A DNA stretch of 64,000 nt from Candidatus Accumulibacter affinis (GTDB lineage: Bacteria; Pseudomonadota; Gammaproteobacteria; Burkholderiales; Rhodocyclaceae). Location: positions 558,001 through 622,000 of the forward strand of contig JADJOT010000009.1 in the NCBI GenBank assembly GCA_016713625.1, written 5' to 3'. A program made the translations under genes and the position numbers. Position 1 is the first letter of the stretch. Every line of letters starts with the position of its first letter. The notes beneath the pieces are model-generated. The model ran no database searches, was not told the DNA's origin, and saw only the letters and a list, made by a program, of their open reading frames with translations. Positions 17,151 to 25,487 of the stretch are shown one piece after another.

Positions 17151-17636
17151 CGGCCTCTTTTGGGTTAAGGGTGAACTGCCTGGTATCCGGATTCCATGGA
17201 CGGAAAACCTGAAAGACCTTACCGGGGCATCGCTACAGGGAGAAGGAAGATGTACGGCGCGAATCTGGCGCAGTTGCACCATCGTTGCGACCACCGCAGG
17301 ACCGAGAATCCAGACCCTCGCGCCGGAGTATGGCCGACGCCGGGCACCGCGGTCAATCACCGATTTCGCGCCAGCAGGCCTCGCCGTCCGCAGAGACGCC
17401 TCCCGAAGTGCACTCCAGTCGCTGGGCAAAGGACTCGTAGAGCGTTGCCGCGTGCGCTGTCCTGAGCTTGCAGGGGAACGGCACTGCTGAATATCGAACG
17501 GCGGCCTGGCGTGCTGGCCGGAGATTGCGGCTGCGTTGCGAACGGCCACCGGTTCTCCGACGAGGTCACACTTCTTGAGCGAAAGTGCGGCTGCCGCTGG
17601 TGCGTAATACGCGCATCGCCGGACGTAGGCAAAGCG
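17151..17636. other. Intergenic, nothing identified
   Basis: Nearly 490 bases between the radical SAM gene and the ParB-like gene, which are both on the minus strand. Several short open frames exist on both strands but none has a ribosome site plus recognisable similarity. No clear hairpin terminator was seen. Confidence 0.4.
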
Positions 17637-18368
17637 TCACCGGGAGCGGCCGACGAAGCCCGGCAGCCCGGCCGCGTCGGGAGAAGCGGCCAGATGCTTC
17701 GCGTAGCGTATCTTGTCGGCGTAGTCGTCCGGGTCGTCATGCATGAGTTTTTTCAGGGTCAGGTTCACGCTGTCTTCCTTTTTGCAGGTCAATTGCTCCT
17801 TGAAGATGACGCGGGTGCGGAAGAAGCTGCCCCATTTGAATTCCGCGAAGATTGGGTTGCTGGCGTCCTTTACGTAACCATAGTCCTCGCGCACGAGCCA
17901 GGACAAGCTCCGGTAAAGGTCGTTATCCAGGTCCTTGACGTGCTGTTTGAGGGTGTTTGGATTGAACGGACCAGCGCCGAGAGCGCTGTACGGGTAGACC
18001 CAATCGTTGTCGGCCATGGTTTTCCAGAAGCGATCTCCCTTGATGGGAGCCCAATTACGGGTGACCAGAACCGGAACGTCGATGTCTCCCTTGGCGATCC
18101 ACAGGGATATTCCTAGATGGTGGTGATCTATGAGGTAGTAGCCATCGTTGCCGATTACGATCGGAACGGTACGCGGCAGGAGGTAGTCCAGTAGTTTGCC
18201 GCCGCTCTTGTCCTGGAGTCCCTTCACCTTTGCCTTGACCTCGTCCATGCCGACGCCGTTCTGGGTGGGTCTCAGCTCGCTGAGCTTGAGTCTCCCCAGG
18301 AAGCCTTGCGGGCTCTTGTCGTCGATCTTCGGGAGAAAACCACATACATCATCATCACTGTTGCCCAT
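17637..18368 (-). CDS. ParB-like nuclease-fold protein (ParBc_2 type)
   Basis: This 243-residue cytoplasmic protein has LKLSELRPTQNGVGMDEVKAKVKGLQDKSGGKLLDYLLPRTVPIVIGNDGYYLIDHHHLGISLW. That is the layout of the putative ParB-like nuclease family: a parameter-like L...LRPTQ..VG..EV box, then IDxHHxxxAL. An acidic central region and YPYSALGAGPFNPNTL follow. The start at 18368 is supported by GGAGGAGCAAGCA. It is not a chromosome-partition ParB, because there is no HTH and no parA neighbour. Its biological role is unknown. Confidence 0.7.
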   Translation of the reverse strand: MGNSDDDVCGFLPKIDDKSPQGFLGRLKLSELRPTQNGVGMDEVKAKVKGLQDKSGGKLLDYLLPRTVPIVIGNDGYYLIDHHHLGISLWIAKGDIDVPVLVTRNWAPIKGDRFWKTMADNDWVYPYSALGAGPFNPNTLKQHVKDLDNDLYRSLSWLVREDYGYVKDASNPIFAEFKWGSFFRTRVIFKEQLTCKKEDSVNLTLKKLMHDDPDDYADKIRYAKHLAASPDAAGLPGFVGRSR

Positions 18369-18557
18369 TGCTTGCTCCTCCTGTGGTGGGTAATTCCTGT
18401 CGTCGACTCTCTCCCCGGATGTCGTCAGCGAAGGCGGCCAATTGGGCGTTGTCGATCTTCATCGGTTAGCAAATCTAATGAACGATTATGGACTTTAACT
18501 GTATTTGTGTCGTGGTGCACCATAAGCTGACGACGTTGCCAACTTCACTGACCAATC

Positions 18558-19157
18558 ATGGTATCTGACCTGATTGCCGGATTCCTTTCCGGAGCAGTCC
18601 TGATCGTCGCCATTGGCCCACAAAATTCCTATGTGCTACGCCAGGGAGTCCGGCGCGAACACGTTCTGCCACTTGTGCTTGTCTGCGCAAGCGCCGACGC
18701 CCTGCTGATCGCAGCCGGCATTGCGGGGCTGGGGGCAGTGATTCAAGCCCAGCCAGTGTTCTTGGGCCTCGCTCGCTACGGCGGCGCGGCATTCCTGCTC
18801 CTTTACGGGTTGGCATCGGCCCGGCGTGCCCTCAGGCGGGAACAAGTCATTCTCGGCGTCGCCACCGGGGTACCGCTCGGCGTTGCCCTCGCGACCTGTC
18901 TCGGCTTTACCTTTCTCAATCCTCACGTTTATCTGGACACCGTGATCCTTCTCGGCTCGCTAGCCAGTCAAAGAGAAGAGGGAAGATGGGTTTTTGGCGC
19001 GGGAGCTGCCGGCGCGAGCTTTTCCTGGTTCTTTGCGCTCGGCTACGGCGCGCGTTTTCTGGCCCCGGTATTTGCGAACCCCATCTCCTGGCGCGTTCTC
19101 GATTCGCTGATCAGCCTGACGATGTTTGGGCTGGCTGGTATGTTGATTCTGGAATGA
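18558..19157 (+). CDS. LysE/ArgO-family amino-acid exporter
   Basis: This 199-residue inner-membrane protein has about six hydrophobic segments. The N-terminus (FLSGAVLIVAIGPQNSYVLRQGVRREHVLPLVLVCASADALLIAAGIAG) carries the GPQN motif of LysE-type basic amino-acid exporters. The second half has CLGFTFLNPHVYLDTVILLGSLAS, with the conserved FLNPHVYLDT. The likely substrate is arginine or lysine, by family. It runs opposite to the ParB-like gene, with 190 bases between them for divergent promoters. Confidence 0.88.
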   Translation: MVSDLIAGFLSGAVLIVAIGPQNSYVLRQGVRREHVLPLVLVCASADALLIAAGIAGLGAVIQAQPVFLGLARYGGAAFLLLYGLASARRALRREQVILGVATGVPLGVALATCLGFTFLNPHVYLDTVILLGSLASQREEGRWVFGAGAAGASFSWFFALGYGARFLAPVFANPISWRVLDSLISLTMFGLAGMLILE

Positions 19158-19208
19158 GGATATGGTGCCCACGACGGACGCGGGCGCCACGAGGCGCCGT
19201 CATCCTGC

Positions 19209-19940
19209 TCAAGCTGACACCGAGAGAGTCGAGTCTTGGCTGTTGCTGTTCTGGTCACCGCCGATGCTGTAGGCCTGCATCAGCCTGGCGATCTGCAGCA
19301 TCACCTTCGCGTAGTCGGTGTTGGACGACGAAGATCCTGCTTCGGTCGACGACGATACGGAAGGAGAAGACGTCTTCTGCTCGAACGCGATCAACTCCTG
19401 GAAGCTGACCTTGCCATCCTGATTGGTATCAGCCTTGTCGAAGTTTTTCGCGAGATCGGCAAGCGCGCTTGAAGCCTTGCTGTCGGATGATTTGACTTCC
19501 TTCGCTGCGGTGTTGACTTGATCCTTCGTAAGTCCGCCGCTATCGCCACTTGGAGGCATCTCGCCTGGCGGCATTCGGCCCATGCCGCTCATCCCTCCAC
19601 TCATGCGTATGCTCCGGAATTGCTCGTCGAGCTGGTCGGCGACCTTCTTGAGCGTGTCCGAGAACTCCTGTTTGGTGACCTTGCCGTCACTGTTGCTGTC
19701 GAATTGCTTGAACATCTCATCGACGCTCGGCGTCGTGCCCGACGACGACGAAGACGATATCTTGTCAAGCGCCGCCTGCAGGTCGGATTTCTGAATGTAG
19801 CCCTGTCCGGACGAGTCAAGCTGCGAGAACAAGTCGTTTGCCATCTGCGTCGGGTCGGGGCGCTTCATGCCGCGCATACCCTGCATCATCATCGCGCTGT
19901 TACCGCCGATACCGCCGATACCGCCAATACTGCTGTTCAT
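19209..19940 (-). CDS. EF-hand calcium-binding protein
   Basis: This 243-residue acidic, Ser/Met/Gly-rich protein has three readable EF-hand loops: DSSGQGYIQKSD (residues about 42-53), DSNSDGKVTKQE (about 80-91) and DTNQDGKVSFQE (about 165-176). The N-terminus is Gly-Ile repeats (GGIGGIGG) then a Met-rich stretch; no signal peptide is evident. The last segment (YAKVMLQIARLMQAYSIG) is amphipathic. Similar bacterial EF-hand proteins are calcium sensors or buffers of unclear role. Start 19940 follows AAAAGGACACCTG. It runs convergently towards the LysE gene. Confidence 0.8.
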   Translation of the reverse strand: MNSSIGGIGGIGGNSAMMMQGMRGMKRPDPTQMANDLFSQLDSSGQGYIQKSDLQAALDKISSSSSSGTTPSVDEMFKQFDSNSDGKVTKQEFSDTLKKVADQLDEQFRSIRMSGGMSGMGRMPPGEMPPSGDSGGLTKDQVNTAAKEVKSSDSKASSALADLAKNFDKADTNQDGKVSFQELIAFEQKTSSPSVSSSTEAGSSSSNTDYAKVMLQIARLMQAYSIGGDQNSNSQDSTLSVSA

Positions 19941-20109
19941 CAGGTGTCCTTTTCAGATTATTGAGTCGTAGCCAAGCCATTGCAGGCAATGTCTCCTCGT
20001 TGGATATTTGCCAGTATCCACATTAAGTCATGATATTGGACGAAAACTGGTGTAAATTCTTGCAAATATCTCGGTTGAACGGGGCGGTCCGGGAGGGCCG
20101 CTTAGGCGC

Positions 20110-20550
20110 TCAATGATCACGATCCGTGCAGCAGACCGTTACGAAGAAGCGCCGGGACAGCGCTTCGTCACGAGGGCCAACTGGTATACCGCCGCGGCCG
20201 CCGATAACGCTGCCGGATCTGCCCATGCGGGCCGCAGCCCCAAGGCCGCTGCCGAAGCAACCCCGCTCGATGTCGTCGGACGGGTCGCGCGGGCTGTCCC
20301 GCATGGAAGTGGCTTCTGGTGGACCCGCGGCAGTCTTCCGGACGTCCCGATTGGGCACCCTCGAGCCCCAGTTGACCACCTCGTAACCGCAACTGGACAA
20401 GCGCGCGAGATCCTCAGCGAGATCCTCATCTTGCGCTTCGCCAAAACCAAGGGCGATCAACAACGCGATGCCCGACAAGAAGGTGAGAGCGCCTCGGCAC
20501 TTCCTCGACCCAGGCGTGACGCGTGGGCGCATTTGATTGGCGGCATTCAT
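20110..20550 (-). CDS. Small hypothetical, possibly exported protein
   Basis: This is a possible 146-residue protein. Its N-terminus has a basic stretch then a hydrophobic core (GALTFLSGIALLIALGFGEAQ), consistent with a signal peptide. The rest is low-complexity, Arg/Gly-rich and has no recognisable domain. Its start overlaps the stop of the Spy-like remnant upstream (ATGA), which argues for a coupled gene in the same transcript. An overlapping frame on the plus strand is also open. Confidence is low; it may be a decayed gene. Confidence 0.35.
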   Translation of the reverse strand: MNAANQMRPRVTPGSRKCRGALTFLSGIALLIALGFGEAQDEDLAEDLARLSSCGYEVVNWGSRVPNRDVRKTAAGPPEATSMRDSPRDPSDDIERGCFGSGLGAAARMGRSGSVIGGRGGIPVGPRDEALSRRFFVTVCCTDRDH

Positions 20551-20726
20551 CTGCCTCTGGAACTTCGCTGAGAGTCAGTCTTGAGGAGTGCATCAGCGAA
20601 CTGCTGCCCTTGCTCCGGGGTCAGCAAGCCATGCACTTTCGCCTCGAGTTCAGCAGGTATCAAGAAAATAGCCCACAGGCGTCGCGGACCTTCGAGAATC
20701 TCGGGCCGGCACGATAGGGCGATCTT
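20547..20726 (-). pseudogene. Spy/CpxP-like periplasmic protein, C-terminal remnant
   Basis: The minus strand reads ...AELEAKVHGLLTPEQGQQFADALLK then a stop. LTPEQ followed by a long helix is the signature of the Spy/CpxP family of periplasmic stress chaperones. The frame is closed by TAG at about 20725, before any convincing start, so the N-terminal signal peptide and first LTPEQ helix are missing. It lies divergent to a CpxRA-like pair, the normal position of cpxP or spy. Confidence 0.4.
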
Positions 20727-20838
20727 AGGCAGGGACGTTGTAAAGTGCCGCTAGCCGAGAGGTAAAAGCGGGTAAAGATGGCTTGGTCCTGGAGTCCATG
20801 CTCTATCATCGGAACCCACGAAATTCATGCAGGAAGAA

Positions 20839-21534
20839 ATGAGCCACAAAGTTCTTCTGGTTGATGACGACGTCGAACTCGTCGACTTGTTACGCGACTA
20901 CCTCGAACAAGAGCGATTCCAGGTAGTTGCCGCGTACGATGGCGCGGCAGGCTTGGCGCTGGCGCTGTCCGGAAGCGTGGATATTGTCGTCCTCGACGTG
21001 ATGATGCCCGTCATGAGCGGCATCGAGACGCTGGCGAAGATTCGTGCGGCGAGCGCTGTACCGGTCGTGATGCTGACCGCACGTGGTGACGGTGCCGACC
21101 GGATCATCGGGCTGGAACTGGGTGCCGACGATTATGTGCCAAAGCCCTGCACGCCGCGCGAACTGGCGGCACGCCTGCGTGCCATCCTCAAGCGTGTCGG
21201 CACGATCGACGTTGCGCCGACGGCGTCGGTTCAGTCCATCGTCGCGGGCACTTTGACCATCTGGCCAGCGCAGCGCCGGGCAGAACGCGCCGGGCAGGTC
21301 CTCGATCTCACCAGCACCGAATACAATCTGGTCGAAGTCCTCGTACGTAACGCCGGCCGACCAGTCAGCAAGGCTGAGCTCTCAGAGGAAGCTCTGGGAC
21401 GAACGTTAACGCGCTTTGACCGCAGCATTGACGTGCATGTAAGCAAGATCCGCCACAAGCTTGGCAAACTCGCCGATGGTCACCCCCTGATTCAGACCGT
21501 CGTCCGCAAGGGATACCAGTTGATCGTCGAATAA
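20839..21534 (+). CDS. CpxR/OmpR-family response regulator
   Basis: This 231-residue protein has an N-terminal receiver domain with the acidic pocket D9-D10-D11 and phosphoacceptor D53 (IVVLDVMMP), the conserved Thr in MLTARG and Lys in VPKPC. The OmpR-type winged-helix follows from about residue 135 (LTSTEYNLVEVLVRNAGRPVSKAELSEEALGR...IDVHVSKIRHKLG...IQTVVRKGYQL). The ATG at 20839 is chosen because AGGAAG precedes it; an upstream ATG at 20827 is possible. Its stop shares a base with the kinase start. Sequence and neighbours fit envelope-stress CpxR. Confidence 0.85.
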   Translation: MSHKVLLVDDDVELVDLLRDYLEQERFQVVAAYDGAAGLALALSGSVDIVVLDVMMPVMSGIETLAKIRAASAVPVVMLTARGDGADRIIGLELGADDYVPKPCTPRELAARLRAILKRVGTIDVAPTASVQSIVAGTLTIWPAQRRAERAGQVLDLTSTEYNLVEVLVRNAGRPVSKAELSEEALGRTLTRFDRSIDVHVSKIRHKLGKLADGHPLIQTVVRKGYQLIVE

Positions 21535-22637
21535 TGGGCCGCCTGTTCTGGAAGTTCTTTCTCATTTTCTGGCTGGCGCAGTTCGTCACAGCCGCCGGTG
21601 TCGGCATGACGATATGGCTTGGGCATTCTGCCAACAGGTCAGGACCAGAGCCCTTCGACGGCGGGCCGCGTCCGCCGCCGGAGCTTCGCGGCGCGGACAA
21701 GCGGCCGCCCCGTCTTGCTCAACCGCCGCTGCGTCATTTGCCGCCACCGTTGGTACCCATCCTCTCAGGCTCGCTGGTTAGCGTGGTATTCGCGGCTCTC
21801 CTGGCATGGTATTTCGCCAGACCGATCCGCACCCTTCGCGCTGCCTTCGAGTTGGCGGCGAACGGCAAGCTGGAGACGCGCGTTGGTGCCTCAATGGGTC
21901 GTCGCAACGACGAATTGTCCGATCTGGGCAAGAGTTTCGACCACATGGCCGGTCGCTTGCAGAGCCTCATTGGAACGCAGCGCCGACTGCTACACGACGT
22001 TTCTCACGAACTGCGTTCGCCACTGGCGCGGTTGCAGGCGGCGGCTGACCTGATGCAGCAACAACCTGAACGTGCCGTCGAGTTTGTCGAACGTATCCAG
22101 CGCGACACGGCGCGGATGGATACTCTCGTTGGGGAATTGCTTGCCCTGGCCCGACTCGACGCTGGCATGACGGGTAATCTGGATGAGGATGTTGATGTGT
22201 ACGAGATCATCGCCGACATCGCCAACGATGCCAGCTTCGAGTCAGACGGCAAGCGCTGCGAGGTCCGGGTCGATCTGAATGAGTCGATCGTTCTGCGCGG
22301 GAACCATGAATTGCTGCATCGAGCAATCGAAAATGTCGTGCGAAACGCCGTGCGCCATTCGCCCGACGGTGGTGTGGTAGTGATCTCTGCTGAAGCGATC
22401 GATGGACGAGTGCACGTCACTGTGGCCGACACTGGGCCCGGTGTCCCGGAGGACGATCTCGATGCAATCTTCGAAGCATTCTTTCGTAGCGGCGCAGCCG
22501 GACCGTCGACCGGGTATGGACTCGGACTGGCAATCACTCGCCGCGTCGCCGAGGCGCACGGCGGCAAGGCTGCTGCCTCGAACCGGCTGGCGGGCGGACT
22601 ACTGGTAGCCCTGGAGTTTCCACTCGACAAGCGTTGA
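21534..22637 (+). CDS. CpxA-like sensor histidine kinase
   Basis: This 367-residue membrane kinase has a first membrane segment at about 6-30 (FWKFFLIFWLAQFVTAAGVGMTIWL), then a short Pro-rich periplasmic loop of about 45 residues, a second segment at 75-95, and a HAMP region ending near 150. The DHp helix has H158 in HDVSHELRSPLARL. The ATPase domain has RAIENVVRNAVRHSP (N box), DTGPGVPEDDL and GYGLGLAI. The small periplasmic loop is shorter than in enteric CpxA. It overlaps the regulator gene by one base, so the two are cotranslated. Confidence 0.85.
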   Translation: MGRLFWKFFLIFWLAQFVTAAGVGMTIWLGHSANRSGPEPFDGGPRPPPELRGADKRPPRLAQPPLRHLPPPLVPILSGSLVSVVFAALLAWYFARPIRTLRAAFELAANGKLETRVGASMGRRNDELSDLGKSFDHMAGRLQSLIGTQRRLLHDVSHELRSPLARLQAAADLMQQQPERAVEFVERIQRDTARMDTLVGELLALARLDAGMTGNLDEDVDVYEIIADIANDASFESDGKRCEVRVDLNESIVLRGNHELLHRAIENVVRNAVRHSPDGGVVVISAEAIDGRVHVTVADTGPGVPEDDLDAIFEAFFRSGAAGPSTGYGLGLAITRRVAEAHGGKAAASNRLAGGLLVALEFPLDKR

Positions 22638-22651
22638 AGATCCTCGAAAAT

Positions 22652-22895
22652 TCAATAGGCTGTCGGGGTGGCCAGCGCATGTTCCGGCCAACGGTTTTCG
22701 AAGAGCACCTGCGTCAGATCAAGGCGCTTGCCCCAGCCGGTTTCCTCGAACATCGGGCGCGGATAGAAGGCGGGCACCTGACCGATGCACAGGATGCCCA
22801 GCGGATGGGCGCCTGGCGGCAAGTCAAGCAGTTTGCCGAGAGCTGCCTGGGCCAAGGCCGATGAGCATGATCTTGCCGGTTTTCTCTTGGGTCAT
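22652..22895 (-). pseudogene. cobJ start fused by deletion to the bluB end
   Basis: From ATG 22895 (overlapping the cobE stop) the frame reads MTQEKTGKIMLIGLGPGS, the N-terminus of precorrin-3B C17-methyltransferase (CobJ/CbiH), then stops a few codons later. In another frame, from about 22855, the text is AQAALGKLLDLPPGAHPLGILCIGQVPAFYPRP...LFENRWP, the C-terminus of 5,6-dimethylbenzimidazole synthase (BluB). The join lies in GGCCTTGGCCCAGGC, which makes sense in both genes, so a deletion between short similar sequences removed nearly all of both. Neither product can be functional. Confidence 0.6.
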
Positions 22896-23122
22896 TCCGC
22901 AATCCTGGCGATGGAGACGGTTGCGTGGCGGCCGTCGGGGCCGCGCAGCCGGTGTTTTTCGATGATCAGCTGCGTCCTGTCGGCGCCGCCAACCAGCAGG
23001 GCCGCAGCTTCGGCGACGGACGACGTGCCGGTGTGTCTGCGCACGGCTTCCGATGGGTTGGGTACGTCGACGGTTGCCGCGGGCGTCCCGCGGTCGCAGC
23101 CCAGGCCAAGCGCCAGCTTCAT
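22892..23122 (-). pseudogene. cobE: CobE-like cobalamin protein, internally deleted
   Basis: This 76-residue frame starts MKLALGLGCDRGTPAATVD, the usual CobE/CbiG-C start, and continues directly with PNPSEAVRRHTGTSSVAEAAALL...LIIEKHRLRGPDGRHATVSIARI, the family's C-terminal half. About 50 residues that normally lie between (the ASID/DExG region) are missing, in frame. Start and stop are intact: the start overlaps the cbiG stop and the stop overlaps the cobJ start, both as ATGA. CobE normally acts around the ring-contraction stage of aerobic corrin synthesis. Confidence 0.65.
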
Positions 23123-23640
23123 GCCGCCGGTCCCGGCCGATAGGTCACGCAGCGACCGGCGAGCTGTGCCGCGAAAGCTGCCGGCATCGCCCGCTGGCTG
23201 ATCCACAGCACGGCGGCGAAATGTTCGCTGTCGACCTCTTCCAGCCGCGCAAAGAGACGCAGATTCGCCGGCAAGGGAAACTCGCGGCCATTGGCGTGAC
23301 TGGCCCACCAGTTGGCACTGCCAGATTCCTGAACCAGCGCCACTGGGTCGTCGTTAACCACCGCGGCGCTGGCGCGACCGATGCTGTCGTGACCCGCTTC
23401 GATAGTCCAGCTCAACTCGCGGCCAATCAGATCCACCGCCAGCGTCTGGCGTGCATCGGAGGCCGCAGTCAGCACCGGCGTCGCACCCAATGCGGTGGCC
23501 ATGTGCCCGGCCAGCGCATTGGCGCCGCCGAGGTGGCCGGAGAGGACGGGAATGACGAATTTTACCGCCTCGTCGATCACCAGGACGGCCGGGTCGGTTT
23601 CCTTGCTGCCAAGATGCGGGGCGATCACCGCGACCTTCAT
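23119..23640 (-). pseudogene. cbiG: CbiG-like protein with N-terminal internal deletion
   Basis: The 173-residue frame begins MKVAVI and passes at once into APHLGSKETDPAVLVIDEAVKFVIPVLSGHLGGANALAGHMATALGATPVLTAASDARQTLAVDLIGREL, the middle of CbiG. The first 60-70 residues between the start and the RxLAPHLxxKxxDPAV motif are absent. The C-terminal part (FARLEEVDSEHFAAVLWIS) is a less typical extension. The start overlaps the cobI stop and the stop overlaps the cobE start (ATGA each). CbiG opens the lactone ring of cobalt-precorrin-5A in the family; this version is probably not active. Confidence 0.65.
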
Positions 23641-24107
23641 GCCGCGTCCCCGGCTTCCTGGCGCTGGCGGCAACCGCGCCGCAGTTGGCCACGTTCGCGC
23701 TTGGGATTCTGCACCAGCAGCAGTGACAGGTAGTTGACCTTTTCCCCCTTCAGGCTGGCGACGTCACGCACGATGCGTTCGTTGGGCGAGCCGACCTTGT
23801 CGATGAAACAACTGCTTGCCAGCAGGTCGCGGCCGGCGAGAAGCTCGATGATCTCATCGATCAAGGGCTTGACCTTGAGCAGAATCCCGGTATCGCGAGT
23901 CATGGGAAAGACGAGTTCCTCGGCGTCGGCCGGTATGTCCAGCCCGCCGCGCTCGACGATGGACAGGGCATAGGAACTCTCCTGTGCCTTCTTGACCGGG
24001 TATAGCCAGCGCGCATCCGACTGCAGTACGGCCCAACTACGCCGGTTGATCAGTTCAGGGTCGCCGGGGCCGAGCGAGGCACCGATCAGTTTTTCGTAAG
24101 CTGGCAT
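23637..24107 (-). pseudogene. cobI: Precorrin-2 C20-methyltransferase, middle deleted
   Basis: The 156-residue frame has a good start (AAGGAAG before ATG 24107) and the CobI/CbiL N-terminus: SLGPGDPELINRRSWAVLQSDARWLYPVKK...ELVFPMTRD. It then continues TGILLKVKPLIDEIIELLAGRDLLASSCFIDKVGSPNERIVRDVASLKGEKVNYLSLLLV, which matches the C-terminal end. About 90-110 residues containing the SAM-binding GDP region and the second domain start are missing. Family members are about 240 residues. The stop overlaps the cbiG start. The product should lack methyltransferase activity. Confidence 0.65.
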
Positions 24108-24182
24108 GCTTCTTCCTTGCTTGCGCTAACGGTCATGGCGATTCCAGACACCCCCGATGATCAAAGCCATGACCGTTCCCTC

Positions 24183-24338
24183 CCTTGCAGGGCGCATTCC
24201 GGCTTGCACGCCGGAATCGTTCGTTGGGCACGGAGCCTGGCTCCGTGAATTCCCCATCTCCCTTGCAGGGCGCATTCCGGCTTGCACGCCGGAATCGTTC
24301 GTTGGGCACGGAGCATGCTCCGTGAATTCCCCATCTCA
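24183..24338. repeat. Two tandem 78-bp repeats, each with two hairpins
   Basis: Copies at 24183-24260 and 24261-24338 are almost identical. Each holds a hairpin ATTCCGGC-TTGCAC-GCCGGAAT (first copy 24196-24217) and a second CACGGAGC-(3 nt)-GCTCCGTG (first copy 24229-24247). This double-hairpin structure is typical of REP/BIME-type bacterial interspersed repeats. It lies in the 390-base gap between the cobI and cobD genes, which otherwise holds nothing identified. Confidence 0.8.
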
Positions 24339-24377
24339 CCCCCCCGACACCTCTCCCACAAGCGGGCGAGGGGAGGT

Positions 24378-24404
24378 TCGTGAGTCGCTGACGCGACTTT
24401 CACA
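24378..24404. repeat. Dispersed REP-like hairpin, copy 1
   Basis: The stem AGTCGC-TGAC-GCGACT at 24383-24398 is part of a longer conserved element, (G)TGAAAGTCGCG.CAGCGACTCA, read here on the minus strand. Copies recur at 39691-39717 and 47473-47494. All three are intergenic. Confidence 0.6.
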
Positions 24405-24497
24405 TTATCGCTTCGCGGACATTGCCGGCGCCCGGTCGCTTGCTACCTGTCGGCTGCCACGCGATGGGGTGACTGCTGCAGGACGTTGAACCGCCAA

Positions 24498-25487
24498 TCA
24501 GCGAGACAGTCCGGTTTCGCTCAGGGCAGCGCCGAGGCGCTGCCATTCGCTGCTCGCTCCTGGCAATCCCAGGCGCAGCAGACCGTGCTCAGTGAAGCGG
24601 CGGGTGAGGATGGCGTGCCGGGCAAAGTGTTCGTACAGAGCTGCCGCGTGCGCGGTCCTGAGCGTGCAGAACAGCGCGCAGCGGCTGACTTCGCCGTGCG
24701 GCGCGAGCAGCGCGGCGAGGCGCTGCGAAGCTGCGAGCAGGCGCTGGCGCGTGGTTTCCTGCCAGGCGAAGTCTTGCAGCGCGCAGCGCGCGATCACCCG
24801 TGCGGGGTGTGACACCGGCCAGGGTCCGAGCATCTCGCGCAGACGTTCGCGCTTTTCGGCGGCGCCGAAGAGGAAACCGACGCGCGCACCGGCGAGTCCG
24901 AAGAACTTGCCCAGCGAACGCAGAACGATCAGGTTGGGCCACTCGTCGCTACCGGCCAGGGTGACCACCGCGTTCTCCGGCTCGGCATCGCCAAAGGCCT
25001 CATCGACGATCAGCCAGCCGCCCCGCCGACGCAGTTGCTCGGCCGCATCCAGCAAGGCCTGGCGCGGCACCGCCGTCGCCGTCGGATTGTTGGGATTGCA
25101 CAGCAGCAGGTTGGGCGTTGCCGCCGCCAGCGCGCGCTGCAGCGTCGGCAGGCGGCGCAACTGGTGGCCGGCGCGTTGCCAGGCCTGCAGATGCTCCGCA
25201 TAGATCGGCGTCAGGCAGGCCACCGAAATCGGTCGGAAAAGTGCCGGCAGACCCTGGATCGCGGCCTGCGATCCAGGCAGCACGAGCAGCTGCTGGTTTC
25301 CGTAATAGGCGGCAGCAGCGGCTTCCAGGCCATCGTTGTCTTCCGGCAGGCGTTGCCAGCAGATCGGATCGATCGGCGCGACGGGGTAGACCTCCGGGTT
25401 GATGCCGGTCGACAGGTCGATCCAGTCGGCGAGGGGAATGCCGTGCTGCTGCGCCGCCAGCCGCAAGCGGCCACCATGTTCAAGCAC
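24498..25487 (-). CDS. cobD: Threonine-phosphate decarboxylase (cobalamin aminopropanol arm)
   Basis: This 329-residue PLP enzyme of aminotransferase fold I makes (R)-1-amino-2-propanol phosphate for the nucleotide loop of B12. The N-terminus HGGRLRLAAQQHGIPLADWIDLSTGINPEVYPV is characteristic. LLCNPNNPTATAVPRQALL and WLIVDEAFGDAEPE form the PLP pocket, and the Schiff-base Lys is in VLRSLGKFFGLAGARVGF. It is full length. The GTG start at 25487 overlaps the cbiB stop by 8 bases. The name is cobC in the Pseudomonas nomenclature. It is intact, in contrast to the downstream cob genes. Confidence 0.85.
   Translation of the reverse strand: MLEHGGRLRLAAQQHGIPLADWIDLSTGINPEVYPVAPIDPICWQRLPEDNDGLEAAAAAYYGNQQLLVLPGSQAAIQGLPALFRPISVACLTPIYAEHLQAWQRAGHQLRRLPTLQRALAAATPNLLLCNPNNPTATAVPRQALLDAAEQLRRRGGWLIVDEAFGDAEPENAVVTLAGSDEWPNLIVLRSLGKFFGLAGARVGFLFGAAEKRERLREMLGPWPVSHPARVIARCALQDFAWQETTRQRLLAASQRLAALLAPHGEVSRCALFCTLRTAHAAALYEHFARHAILTRRFTEHGLLRLGLPGASSEWQRLGAALSETGLSR

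Noticed and set aside
20113..20571. Plus-strand frame of 152 codons opposite the small exported protein
   Set aside because: No ribosome site, signal or domain; the minus-strand frame has a signal-like N-terminus and a coupled start, so it is the better, though still weak, choice.
23053..23733. Plus-strand frame across the cbiG and cobE region
   Set aside because: The minus-strand cobalamin motifs are unmistakable; this is a shadow frame.
24100..24497. Cobalamin riboswitch ahead of the cob genes
   Set aside because: I looked for a B12 box and the surrounding helices on the minus strand and found none; the gap is filled by hairpin repeats. The cobQ-cbiB gap (43 bases) is too short.
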